This document shows, piece after piece, positions 10,152 to 20,640 of a DNA stretch of 64,000 nucleotides (the stretch's first letter is position 1; every line of letters starts with the position of its first letter). This DNA is from Uranotaenia lowii. Lineage: Eukaryota; Arthropoda; Insecta; Diptera; Culicidae. The stretch spans positions 29,169,130-29,233,129 of the forward strand of contig NC_073691.1 of assembly GCF_029784155.1 (NCBI RefSeq), written 5' to 3'. The translations under genes were made by a program, and so were the position numbers. The notes beneath the pieces are model-generated. The model was not told the DNA's origin and ran no database searches. It worked only from the letters and a program-made list of their open reading frames with translations.

Positions 10152-12248
10152 CAGTGATGCGAATGTCATCCAAAAGACAGTCGGGATCGTGACAGTCGCA
10201 TAACATTTTCCAATGACATTCGAAAATGTCTCAATGACATTGACGGTCATCCAAAAAAAAAGTTAAACGACTGGAGAAAATGTAATTCAGTTTTGCATTG
10301 ACAGTCGCTCAGAAAAATGTCATCGAATTATTCATCTTGATAACATTTTTGACTTGTGACAGTCGAAGATTCTGTTGGTCCTCTGCCTGTCGGAATGACA
10401 TTTTTGAATTTTCGTTTCCGTGACAGTCATGAAGTTCATTGGCCACGGCCAATCTGGCCGGTTCCGGAATCCGAAAAATCAAAATGTTCGGATTTTAACT
10501 TGCGACACATGAATAGAAAGCTCTTGAGCTGTACAAAAAAAGACTTTAATTCTTAGGAAAAGATGGTTTCATGGCATCCGCGTAAAACTTGTTATTTTGC
10601 ACAGTAAAACTTATTCGTGTAATTTTAGATCGGAAACGATGCACGAAAACGGAACATTGTTTTTGATCTTAAATTCTATCATGGCCTGTAAATTTAGATC
10701 GAAAGCAATGCACGAAAATGGAACGGCTTATTGTCGTGTAAAAATACACTGTGTTGTAAAATTTTAGAATTCATTCTGGATATTTGAAAAATTTAGTAAA
10801 TATTCAGGTTTCAAGTATAAAAAATCTTATGAGAAATTGAAAAATACACTGATAATTTTTATTAGACAATTTATTTTCAAACAAATCATTAAAAGGAAAA
10901 TAAAAACGTTCACCAGATAATGCGCCGGAAGTTGTATCAAACGTTGACGAAGATGGAAAAAAAGTAAGAAAAACTGTTTAGTTTCGACAACTTTAGTTTT
11001 ATTTTGTATTTCACTTCATTTACCTTCATCTGGCCGGAACTCCGTAGCTTTCTCGGTCTTTTTATGACTATTGATTCCAACAGTCCACTGTTCACCACCA
11101 TCAGCCTCATCGCTATCAGCGAACAGTAGTTTCGGAAAATATTGCTCGTGCGGTGATCCTCAAAGTTATCTGCCGAGTGCTGGCGGTACGATCCTTTGCG
11201 ATATTACGACATGGGCTCGGACTTGGGTTCCTATTTTCGACAGACTTTTCACTTAAATTATATTAATTATGATGCTACAAATCATCATCTCGAGTGAAAA
11301 CTAATGAACTTTAGCCGCAAAAGAAAGGAAAACAATGGATCTGTTATGTTTTACATAGTTTTTTATGTAAAATTATATCCCATCGTTACTTTCTAGATCA
11401 TGCAGTGTTAATTTATTGCAAAGAATTTAATTCCACACTTTTTATTTTATACCAATGAAAAATAGACATAAAATAGTTTGAAATTACATCGTTTTTGAAT
11501 TACACTAGGGAAACACGTTTTAAATTGCGTAAACTTTTGGAAATTTTTTGCTGTGTATGGTAATATATGGTAAACCTACTTGCGAAGTCTGACGAAACTA
11601 CAGCTTAGCGTTTTTACACTCGTATGCACTCGGAAGACTATAAATGTTTTATTCAATGTATTTTACTAACTTCCCACAAATTTCAACTAATATCAATCCA
11701 AACTGGGGCAGAATGCCTACCAGACCACGTGTTTCTCGCTCAAATTTAGAATGCTGTTAACCTTTGAGAAAAACCGAATATCAAAGCGAAATGTCATTCT
11801 TTTAATTTGCTGGCTCCCAAATTACAATAAGAATGCATAATTATATTAAATTTCGTCCTTTTTAAATTTTAAAAGATGCACCAATATTTGATTGGAAAAA
11901 TTCTAGAAATTGAATTTCGTTGCCTTCCTGAAGGCGTTTTACCTATAAGGCTACAAAAAGTGTATTTTGGAAAGCGAAGTTTTCGATAAGTTTCGATAAT
12001 GTCATTGATGCAACGACCGACTTTCATCAGCTTATCGTAACATTTTTTTTTCCATGACTATCACAATCTCGATGCAAGTTCTGACATTCATCCCAAATGT
12101 TATTTGACATTTTCTCGAGGGAATCTCTTAGCGATGACATTCACAAAATCCAAAAAGGACATGACTGCGACAGTCGTTTTCGTACGGACGAATGTCGCTT
12201 TAGGCTTCAGAAAAATTTCAAATGACATTCGAACAGTTATCATCCCTG
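10152..12248. mobile_element. Non-autonomous hAT-like element with 8-bp target duplication
   Basis: The element is bounded by perfect 8-bp direct repeats GAAACGAC at 10144-10151 and 12249-12256. The left end starts CAGTGATG and the right end, reverse-complemented, starts CAGGGATG, fitting the CAGNG start of hAT TIRs. Subterminal DNA on both sides (10160-10440 and 12000-12240) is packed with GACAGTC and AATGTCA motifs in both orientations, the sort of clusters that hAT transposases bind. The interior has no transposase; the open frames at 10356-10556 and 11071-11256 look random. A length near 2.1 kb makes it a large internal-deletion or filler-bearing derivative. The hAT call is inference from target length and termini. 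Confidence 0.8.
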
Positions 12249-12256
12249 GAAACGAC

Positions 12257-13194
12257 CATCCATAGTTCACGTTTACTGAACAGCAAATTAAGGCCTGCTA
12301 ATGATCAAAAAAATTGATAGCGAAATTTTTGGCGGGTTTTCCCCTTTAACTGTTTGAAGCGAGGGGCATAAGCACGTGGTTCTTGGATAAATTAGCCTAC
12401 ATTTAGGATGAAAAAAATACTTCTCGCCTGTTAGGAATATATTGACTATTTAGAACAGCGATTTTCAAAGCGGTCCCTACCGCATCTAAATAGGAGACGT
12501 TGAGAGTCTACATAAATATGCATTGTGTAAAGTATGGATACAATGATTCATCTTCATTATGAATTGACTTCTTCAGTTGAATAATTTTTTGGACTGTACA
12601 TTTTTGTTCCAGCTTTAAGGAACCGATCATTTTCATAGTTTTGGAAATCTTCATAGCAAAAGAAAAATCAATGAAACAATTTGATTATTGTATAAGAATT
12701 TGATCTTAGAGAGGGATTAGGTAATTAAACGTGCATTTAACGTAAATCTATTCAAGCTTCATAAAAACTGAAGGGTATAAAAAAAAGATTGCACGAAAAC
12801 TGGTTAAATCCAAGTATTTAATTTCAAAACGTTCAACCCATTATCCGGGCAAATTTTATCAAAACCACGGAATTATTCATTAAAAATCAAGAACAATACA
12901 CGTTTTCATCAAGCACGGACTAATTTTTCTTAAGTGGTAGAATAGGATAGGGTTGAGTCTATCACAAAAGTTTTGTCAGAAAAAATGATTGAAAAATAAT
13001 AATTCCGACTAAGAAGTCTGTTTTACCACTTAAAAGAAAGGACTTTTTAAAAGATGTTTAAAATTTTATAAGAATTACTTTGTATGGCCAATAACGGTAC
13101 GATATGATAAAGGAAGAACAAGGGTTCATTATTTACATTGAAGTGTCTTGAATCTATGCTAATAAAATGAGCTATTTCTTTATTTTCGGCATTA
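12257..13194. other. AT-rich spacer with a fragment of the family M repeat
   Basis: Mostly unrecognised AT-rich DNA. Between about 12835 and 12925 the blocks atccgggcaaat, accacgga and aaaaatcaagaa match the interior of the family M elements at 24403 and 54591, so a fragment of that repeat lies here. Confidence 0.4.
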
Positions 13195-13196
13195 TA

Positions 13197-14166
13197 AAGC
13201 TTAGTTCTTTTAGAAATGGGACAGTTACGAATGCCTGTATCTCAAAAACCATTCGTTTGAGCGAAATACTTTCTATGACGAAAAAGAAGGTAATGTTATG
13301 ATCTTTTATGAAAAAAATTGAAAAAAAATATTTACCGTTTTTTGTTAAAGAAATTTTTACTTTATTCTTGGTATCTCCCATTGGCCGGCGCACACTTTTT
13401 TCAGTCATGGTATTGATCAGTTTCTCCAACTTATACTTCGTAAAATCTATAATTTAGGTGGCAACACCCTAGTTCTTCAATTTCTGATACTTTTTGGTCC
13501 AATACTTCTCTGGAAACTGGAAACTGGAAGCATTTAAGTGGATACAGTTGTTTCGAAATGAACAAATTTGATTATTTTTCACCACATTTTTGAAGGTTTT
13601 TTTTTCGGTACCGGTTTTCCAGCTTAAGAGCTTAGGAACTATCAAAAAATGGTTGTTTGAGGTTGGATGTCAATGAGTCATCACTAGGCAACACTTTCAG
13701 CTTATCGGTGAAAATGTTTTTGGAGATTTCAGCGATCTACCCTTAGTTTTTCGTTTATTGAAAATTAAAAATGCTGGTATGAGACTTGACTTCCTTGATG
13801 ATCCTTAACCGTTGTTGCCGATCATGTGCTTCACTCCAATGCTTGATTTGAACTTTGTAGACATTATTAACAGTGTTTGCATACTTATCCACCACAAAAA
13901 CTCAGTAATTCTTTGAAAAATCAACGGTTTTGTCAGCTATCAATTTGATAATGACGAATTTTAAAGGAAACTGTGCAAAATTATTTTTTTCTTTTTCTCT
14001 TGTATCGTACATATCTCAAAAACGCGTAAATTTTAAATTTTGAAAAAAATAGGTCGAATAGTACTTTTTACAGGCAACAAAATGCTGTCAAAATTTTAAA
14101 TATCCAATAACTAGTTAACGAGCTATTAGCAAATGAAAGTGTCCCATTTCTAAAAGAACTAAGCTT
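13197..14166 (-). mobile_element. ITm (Tc1/mariner-type) element, internally deleted copy
   Basis: Terminal inverted repeats begin AAGCTTAGTTCTTTTAG and are identical for at least 26 bp at 13197 and 14166, flanked by TA dinucleotides at 13195-13196 and 14167-14168. That is the target preference of the IS630-Tc1-mariner superfamily. Read on the minus strand the interior matches the element at 62972-64000, including the segments KVQIKHWSEA and VLPSDDS, and then jumps to the part matching 63900-64000. The roughly 400 bp holding the first catalytic block is therefore missing here. The minus-strand 3' part (13429-13172) encodes a Lys-rich transposase C-terminus. It is dead but has well preserved ends. 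Confidence 0.8.
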
Positions 14167-14168
14167 TA

Positions 14169-14299
14169 GGACTAAAGCAGGCTCAAGGTTCAAATTAATT
14201 GCATTCATTCTAGATAACTAGACACATATGCTGTACTTAAGCTTCCAAAACTAATGCAACTCTTTCAATTTATAACTTTTTTCTTCCACGGTAGATTTT
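14169..14299. other. Short spacer between the ITm element and R2
   Basis: A short AT-rich stretch with no feature. It leads into the microsatellite tail of R2. Confidence 0.4.
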
Positions 14300-14401
14300 T
14301 TATTTGTATTTGTATTTGTTTATTTTCCATCAACAGATCACATATTGATCCAAATGATAGGTTAAATATTAAAGACAAACTACAATTACACGGAATTTAC
14401 C

Positions 14402-15271
14402 CTATACTATACTAAAAGCACTAAGGATTCTTCTTCGGAATAATTCCCTCGAAACGTCAAAATCAAAATGGTCGGAGAAGCGGTTAAACGTCCTTATTGC
14501 ACCAATTAGCGCTGTATTAGCTCCGTAGTTATTCTGTCGGAGAGGAGCAAAGAGCTGAAGATTACGATTCCTCAAGCCACGGGATCGCACGCTGAGTTGG
14601 AGTGCTTCTAGCAGTGCAGGGCAGTCGATTCTAGACGAAAGCAGATCGGCAACAATAGAGGCCCGTGTTGCGGTCCGGCGGGCCTGCAGCGTTTCGATGT
14701 CGATAAGGCGGCAGCGGCTTTTGTAGCTGGGGAGTCGGAACGAGTCTTGCCAGTTCAGGTTCCGGAGAGCGAAGCGCAAAAAACGCCTCTGGATGGCCTC
14801 GATACGCTCCGAGCCATTTTGGTAGTGGGGGCACCATACAGCCGAGGCATATTCGAGGGACGATCGAACCAAGCTGCAGTAAAGACTCTTGAGGCAATAA
14901 ATATCCTTAAAGTCTTTTGTCATGCGGAATAAAAGACCCAGGCATCTGGAAGCTTTATCGACGATGTAGTTTGTGTGGATCTTGAAATCCAGCCGTTCGT
15001 CCAGGATCACACCAAGGTCTTTCATATGCTCAACTCGTGCAATTGCCTCATGTCCAAGAAAATAATCAGCCGATAGCGGTAGCCGCTTGCGTGAAAACGA
15101 AATTACCGTACATTTGTTGCGGTTCAAGGGAAGGCAATTGACATCACACCAGGCGGCGAAGATGTTAAACTGGCTCTGTAATACGTTGACATCTTCGGGG
15201 CTGTTGATGGATTGAAACAATTTCAAGTCGTCGGCATACGCCAGTTTTGGTCCATCGAGAAGCAACAGCAC
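14402..15271 (-). pseudogene. R2 ORF2, C-terminal half of reverse transcriptase
   Basis: The frame begins just before KLAYADDLKLF (near 15214-15240), which carries the catalytic Asp pair of the RT. It continues with CTVISFSRKRLPL, MKDLGVILDERLDFK, SLYCSLVRSSLEYASAVW, RIEAIQRRFLRFALRNLNW and a C-terminal region ending in a stop at 14402. This matches R1 and R4 motif by motif. In frame upstream, SGVPQGSHLGPIIFL is readable at about 15275-15345 but is separated from the earlier RT by the SINE remnant at 15391-15431. The enzyme would copy element RNA at the nicked target. Confidence 0.85.
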
Positions 15272-15390
15272 GTCGTTGAAGTAGATCAGGAATATGATGG
15301 GTCCTAGGTGGCTCCCTTGAGGTACTCCAGAAGAGGCACGGAATTGATCGGAAAATGATTCACCTGATCGTACAATAAGTTTCCGTCCTA

Positions 15391-15431
15391 AACGTCTCTA
15401 ATAAAAAAAAAAAAAAATAAAAAAAAAAAAA
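15391..15431 (+). mobile_element. Extreme 5'-truncated SINE remnant in R2 ORF2
   Basis: The 41-bp insert reads aacgtctctaataa followed by A-runs, flanked by the perfect 14-bp duplication aagtttccgtccta at 15377-15390 and 15432-15445. The non-A part matches the 3' terminus of the SINE at 5308-5535 (gtctctataataag). It is thus a target-primed insertion of the same SINE family that aborted after about a dozen bases. The 55 bp added disrupts the RT frame just after the motif VGRKL. Confidence 0.8.
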
Positions 15432-15445
15432 AAGTTTCCGTCCTA

Positions 15446-15881
15446 CCAGGTAGCTATGGAACCATTCCAGTAAAGAGCCGCAGATACCAATACGATCTAG
15501 TTTGGCTATGGCTATTTTGTGGTTTACCTTGTCGAAAGCTGCGGTCAGGTCGGTGTAGATTACGTCGGTTTGAGATCCCATGACAAAACTGTCTTGCACG
15601 GAAGATGTGAACGTCAACAGGTTTGTTGTCGTAGAGCGTTTGGGCATGAATCCATGTTGTTCGTTAGAGAAATAAAAATTGCAATACGAGAAAAATGGAT
15701 CTAGTACAACCAGCTCAAACAGTTTGGCGATCGCACATAGGGCAGAAATACCGCGATAATTGTTACCGTTCCTTCTGTCACCTTTTTTGTAGACCGGATA
15801 CATGTAAGCCTCTTTCCAAATGGAAGGGAACGTGGATTCCGTGAGCGAAGATTGGAAGATTCGTTTTATAGGAGTCAGCAT
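15446..15881 (-). pseudogene. R2 ORF2, N-terminal half of reverse transcriptase
   Basis: Conserved RT blocks occur in order: FPSIWKEAYMYPVYKKGDRR, YRGISALCAIAKLFELV, NEQHGFMPKRSTTTNLL, IYTDLTAAFDKVNH (first catalytic Asp) and LLEWFHSYLVGRKL. The open frame officially runs a little beyond 15446 into the SINE remnant, where it degenerates to Phe-rich poly(A)-derived codons. Its upstream connection (GPDGIPATFLKR-type block) is broken by a deletion of a few bases near 15918. Confidence 0.85.
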
Positions 15882-15898
15882 ATGTGATATATAGCGTT

Positions 15899-16600
15899 TT
15901 AGAAAAGTCGCTGGAATGCCGGACCTGCAGAAACACTGGATTTCAGCTTAGCAGTCGCCTTCAGGATGGTATCGTCATCGATTACGATGTGATGAAAGGA
16001 AGTGCTCTGACGTGGGACGTTACTAGCCGCCATAGTCAACTGCTCCGTGGATATTGAACCAGAATCAAAAGTACTATGGAATTTGTCAGCGAAGAGGTTA
16101 CAAATATCAAGGTCTGAGGTCGCCGACTTGTCTTCCAAAAACATGTAGGACGGTAAGCCCGATTCTTTCCGTTGGTCCTTAATGTACTGCCAAAACGATT
16201 TGGGTCTAGTTTTAAAACCACGCTGAACCCGGATAAGATAGCCCTGGTAACAACGCGTGCTTACTTTTTTATAAGCTGCGTTAAGTTTGCGATACTGGTT
16301 TTTGGCGTGGAGAGACTTGTGCCTCAAGTAGTAGCGGAGGGCTTTGTTCTTGAGTGCTTTCATTTGTCGCAACTCTTTCGTGACCCAGGGAGCACGTAGG
16401 TCAGAGGCTGCTGAGCGTTTTGGTACGTGACGATCGATGATGTAGTTGATGATATGGGAGAACTTCATAGCAGCAGCGTTTGGATCGGAAGATTCGAGCT
16501 CAGAATTCCAGTCGATGGCGTCAAGCGTTTGTGAAATAGCGACAAAATCGGCGTTCTTGAAATCGAGAAAAAAGGATGCCGGCTTCTTGATAGGAGTCAC
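15899..16600 (-). pseudogene. R2 ORF2, linker between endonuclease and RT
   Basis: The frame encodes the conserved linker of this group: ADFVAISQTLDAIDW, then VPKRSAASDLRAPWVTKEL, the basic helix LRQMKALKNKALRYYLRHK, and the pre-RT block FWQYIKDQRKESGLPSYM. It stops where a small deletion shifts the GPDGIP block near 15918. The frame is the same as that of the preceding endonuclease segment, interrupted only by an in-frame TAG near 16650. Confidence 0.8.
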
Positions 16601-16651
16601 AACTTCAGAGATTTCAAGCGAAAGCAGCAGTGCCGGGTGGTTAGGAACAAG

Positions 16652-17792
16652 CTAAACCAGAGGCGCAGGAGCCAGTTCAATCGTAGCCAATTGGGATCCG
16701 TCGTTAACAAAACAGAGATCGAGCAAGCGACCATTCTCATTCTCGACGCTGTTAATTTGTCGGAGAGTTGCTGTGCTGAGTGAGTCGAGGATCAAACTAG
16801 AGGGCGTAGTAAATGAAGATCTCGCTGGATCAGCAAACAAAAAACCGCACTGGGAGAAACACCATTTAAGTCCGGGCAAGTTGAAGTCGCCAATAATAAG
16901 AATGTCGATCAGGGGGTAGGTATAAAACCCCAAAGAAGAGCTTTCGAGTGCCCAGATCGATACGGATCCACACTAATTCCTGGTCGTTCCATGATTCGTC
17001 GTCGATTGGAGTGACTGAAAGACCGGATCGGATGGCAATCAGAACACCCCCGCCGGAGGATTTAGTGCTGTTGTGAGGACCACGGTCACGCCGGAACACT
17101 GTGTAGTCGGAGCTAAAAACCTGACTGGCAAGGGTTCTATCGTTCAGCCAGGTTTCGGTGAAAGCCACAATATCGTAGCTGGAGCATGAGGTGGCTAGCA
17201 GATATTCGTTGACGCAGGAGTTGATACCGCCGACATTTTGGTAATAGATACTTAGTTGATCTCGAGACCCGACAGACACACCGGATCGTCGTTCACTGGA
17301 ACGGAAAAATCCATCACGGAGGGGAAGGTCGACGAAAGTTGAATACTTGCCTGTTTGTGCAGGCTGGAGAACCTCATCGCCGCAATCGAACTCAGGGCCG
17401 GGACGACTGATGCCGCTGGCTGGAATCAGCGCGACTGAGTCGAAGGGCTCCGAGGTCTCCGTAAAGCCTGACTCGTTGCGTCCCGGTGAAGAAGCCCGAG
17501 AAGAGGCGAGGAATTGGTGATGTTCGTGGAAGTTAACACGACAGCTGTTGGAAGGTTCGGATGACGAGAAACTCGAGAGTCTTATGCGGTTGCTTGTCGA
17601 GGCTAAAGAAGACTCGTTGGCCATTCTCGGTAAACCATAGGTAGAGGCGTTCAGTGAATTGGTGCCACACGAGGAGTAGAACTGCCAGGAGTCTCCATGG
17701 ATGATGCAACTGGTGAGAAAGTGACAGCAGGAGTTAAAGGGTTTTTTGAACCAAAATCCTCGAATTCTCGGAATAATATTCCAGCAGGCCAA
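16652..17792 (-). pseudogene. R2 ORF2, Ser-rich N-terminus and APE-type endonuclease
   Basis: ORF2 opens at 17792, overlapping the ORF1 end by 142 bp in another frame. The first 130 or so residues are Ser-rich linker. The endonuclease begins near LSIYYQNVGG and contains IVAFTETWLND, FRRDRGPHNSTKSSGGGVLIAI and FGVLYLPPD. There about 27 codons are missing compared with R1, causing a frameshift near 16900. Reading resumes with ILIIGDFNLPGLKW and continues to APLV before an in-frame TAG. APE endonucleases of non-LTR elements make the priming nick. Confidence 0.82.
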
Positions 17793-18499
17793 GTCTTTGG
17801 GGAAAGCGCAGTGTCTTTCAACTTAGGATCCACCCCAACTTTGAAAGAAATTGATCTGAGCGTGGAAACATCAATATCCTTTCGAACCAGGGCATGAACT
17901 TCAGCTGATTCGCATTGGAGACATTCCATTACGAATTCTTCGATATCTTTGGCCGTAACACTATTTTGCAATCGAGCCAGATAGATCCAAAACTTTCTTT
18001 CGCGAGGAGCAACCGTCGCAATAGTTTTTACGGTAGTTTTTCTTCTAGTACCCACACAGGGGGCTACAGTTGGGTTTTCAACTCTGCGCCTCTTGTTCGA
18101 GGGAGTGGCTAGCCTAGGCCAGGCAGCAGGGACGCGTGGAGAAGGGTTGATGTTAGGGCGAACGATTAGAATTTTATCAAGCTTCGAGTTGGTCGCAGCA
18201 ATTTCAGACTTCATATCAGCAACTAACGAAGCCTGGCTCTTCCGCATGTCCGCAATAAGAGTTTCATAGCTGTCCAAAGATCGACGAAAAGCAGTATTTT
18301 TTAGAAGTTTGCAACATTCGTCACAAACCCAGAGCAGATTTCTGTTGTCAGCCTTCGACTTGAGGTGCGACGAAAGCAACCCCGCACACTTTAAGTGAAA
18401 CGCCAGGCTGCAAAGGCCCTGACAAAGAATGCTGTCGGAGTCGCTCGTAGGTTTAGCGCATTTATCGCAGGCCATATCGCTTGATAACATTTGCGTCAA
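17651..18499 (-). CDS. R2 ORF1 protein with PHD finger (282 aa)
   Basis: An intact ORF1 runs from ATG at 18499 to a stop at 17651. Residues 11-62 form a clear C4HC3 PHD-type zinc finger: C11-x2-C14, C26-x3-C30, H35-x2-C38, C59-x2-C62, with the usual Trp two residues before the last Cys pair. Residues about 77-112 have a heptad-like hydrophobic pattern (possible coiled coil), followed by a basic region (NKRRR) and, from about residue 165, an RRM-like block ending in WPAGILFREF near 237-246. ORF1 proteins bind element RNA and assemble the particle; the PHD may read histone tails, but that is inference. R1 and R4 keep only the last block. Confidence 0.85.
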   Translation of the reverse strand: MTQMLSSDMACDKCAKPTSDSDSILCQGLCSLAFHLKCAGLLSSHLKSKADNRNLLWVCDECCKLLKNTAFRRSLDSYETLIADMRKSQASLVADMKSEIAATNSKLDKILIVRPNINPSPRVPAAWPRLATPSNKRRRVENPTVAPCVGTRRKTTVKTIATVAPRERKFWIYLARLQNSVTAKDIEEFVMECLQCESAEVHALVRKDIDVSTLRSISFKVGVDPKLKDTALSPKTWPAGILFREFEDFGSKNPLTPAVTFSPVASSMETPGSSTPRVAPIH

Positions 18500-18552
18500 A
18501 ACTCAATAATTGTTCAGTGCACAAAAAAAATCGAGTTGCACTAAACTGATTT

Positions 18553-19215
18553 ATGTATGTATGTATGTAGTTGAACCCACCAGTGGCTGATAGGTCTTTC
18601 GACCCGAGGCAGTACGGGAAGTCTCGATCGCGCATTCAAATACTGTTCATGCTTAACTCATCAACAATAATTGCAGCACAACCAAGGGGTCCGTTACCAC
18701 TGGCTTGGGACAGGTTTGACTCATCTCACTCCCTTCCAACTGTTCGAAACAAATAAAGAATCCTGAAAAGGAGCTTAAGTAGCCTAATCAAAATTCCAAA
18801 TTTGCCGAGATACTCCGGCTGGCTTGAACCCACAATCCATTGTATATCAGTTTTCCGCTCGTTTGATGCCCTGTCCAACCCCCCACTAATCCCCTTTAAT
18901 AAAGTTAAGCTATTTTGATTGTAGGAATATAGTAAAAAAAAAGCCGCACATTTTTAACATCTTACCTCGTACCATTTTAAAAGGATACTAGAACGTCTTC
19001 AATGAAAGGGTACTTCTCTGTCTCCCTAAAAGGCTTCGTGAAATTTTCAATCGTTTAACTGGTTCGCTTCTAGAAAATCCATTTGAATCTCGATCATTTC
19101 TTCTATCAACTGTACTGATGTATCTATAAAATCCATTTGAGTTTTGACCATTTCTTCAATCGAATGATACCTTAAAGAAAATCAGAATGGTTATAACTGA
19201 ATTCTCTGTTATTCA
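18553..19215 (-). mobile_element. 663-bp insertion in the R2 5' UTR with 19-bp target duplication
   Basis: Identical 19-bp copies of agttgcactaaactgattt lie at 18534-18552 and 19216-19234, with R2 5' UTR sequence continuing on each outer side. The insert ends on the minus strand in (TACA)n (18553-18572 on plus: atgtatgt repeats), the 3' tail of a retroposon. On the minus strand an A-box-like TAGTGGGGGGTTGG (near 18877-18890) and a good B box GGGTTCAAGCC (18831-18841) suggest a tRNA-derived SINE body of about 350 bp. The remaining 300 bp (18910-19215) is unexplained and may be a longer 5' region or a second insert. Confidence 0.7.
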
Positions 19216-19234
19216 AGTTGCACTAAACTGATTT

Positions 19235-19500
19235 GAACACAAATCCTCGTCTGTTTGAAACAGTATCTGTGCCACGTTCAGAGCGGGATCGGATCAAAAC
19301 AAAACGAAAAACAACCGCAAATGATACGGATTTCGATCGGGGTAATCGCGGCTCGAGAACGACGGATCGGTTGGCAAATCACTTCGCACGGCAGCACCAG
19401 GAGAAGAACAACACGTGAAGCAAAAACGGGACGGATAAAATTGCACAAAACACGACGAAAACACGGTAGAAAACGGAGCTTTGTAACTGTAAGTACACAC
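19235..19500 (-). other. R2 5' UTR segment
   Basis: GC-richer than the surroundings and joined to the rest of R2 once the 18553-19215 insert is removed. It contains several CG dinucleotides and no convincing reading frame on the minus strand. The exact element start is unknown; composition becomes AT-rich again beyond about 19500. Confidence 0.55.
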
Positions 19501-20640
19501 TTGTTTCACTTGACTCTTTGTTTTTGAACCGTATATTAAAAATTAAATTAAATTAAATTAAAAATATTAACCGTATTTTTAAACCGTATATTACACATCC
19601 CTGTACACCAGAAACCCAAAATTCATACATATTTGCTCAGTCTCCTTTCCAGATAATAACATGACCTTGATTGGATAAAATGGGTCAGATTCAGCTCGGA
19701 AATGATTGTTCTACTTTCATATATGAACAATATTTTAATTAGAATATATAATTTTTTTTTTTTTTCTAGATTTCATAAAAAGTCCGGATTTTCCTGGCGT
19801 TTATTCACTTTATCTACCAAATTAAACAAAAAAACTATGTTGTGAATTTTTTCACTAATGCCTCCAAAACTAATTTTTTTGAGCCAAGGCCTAATAAACA
19901 ATCTAATAAAAACCTTTGAAAACCTTTGGAATTCTGGAAAACTCCTAAAATACAGTTATCTATTCAAATAATTCGTAGAAGCATTATTATTCACTTTTAC
20001 TCAGTAAATTTTTAAAAATAATGTTGTTTTTGTTGAAAAACTCAAATGGTGCTATTCTTATTTCGCACCATTTTTCACATTTTTGGTCCTCAAAGCCAAT
20101 TGCTACGTCCAAAAAAAAAAGTAAACTTATGCTTGATTTATCTGTTAGGCAATTCAGAACAAACTGTGGAAGAAAATTTTCGTAATTTTCAATCATTCAT
20201 ATTTTTACAAGCAAAACACATAGTGGTGCTATTCTAATTTCGCTCACTGTATGTTATTTAGACTTCAAATATTCTAAATATTAAAAAGTTGCTACTTGTT
20301 TTGGTCAGTTTTTGTAGTTTCTAGGACTTCATTTTGAAGTTAGGATTTCGAAATAAATACCTAACTTCTATAACTCAATGCTGAATAATTCTACAGAACC
20401 TACACATTTTTTATACTCTTAAGTATGAGGTGTTCAAGCAAAACTAACCCCCCCTCCCCTTCCTGAACTTGTTCTTCCTATAGCCCTGATAAACTCTCGA
20501 TAGTAATTCAGTGAAAACTGTGTAATTTGTGCCTTAACTTATTTAATGTTTGCTTACAGAACAAGAAGTTTAGAGATTGAAAGCTATGGAATTCAAAATT
20601 CATAACTTCCACGTCATATCGTCAACCAGAAAACCATAAA
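19501..20640. other. AT-rich spacer with a short (AAATT)n run
   Basis: AT-rich DNA. A short pentamer run lies near 19540-19565 and is bracketed by two copies of aaccgtatatta. Nothing else is recognisable. Confidence 0.45.

Larger units (their letters stand above)
14300..19500 (-). mobile_element. Non-LTR retrotransposon R2, nearly full length
   Basis: On the minus strand the order is a GC-richer 5' UTR (about 19500-19235), an inserted element (18553-19215), the rest of the 5' UTR, ORF1 (18499-17651), ORF2 overlapping ORF1 (17792 to 14402), a 3' UTR, and an (AAATAC)n tail on the minus strand at about 14300-14320. ORF1 is intact. ORF2 has one deletion/frameshift near 16900, one premature TAG near 16650, one small deletion near 15918 and a SINE remnant at 15391. 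This is the best preserved and presumably youngest retroelement in the window. I found no clear target duplication around the whole element. Confidence 0.88.
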
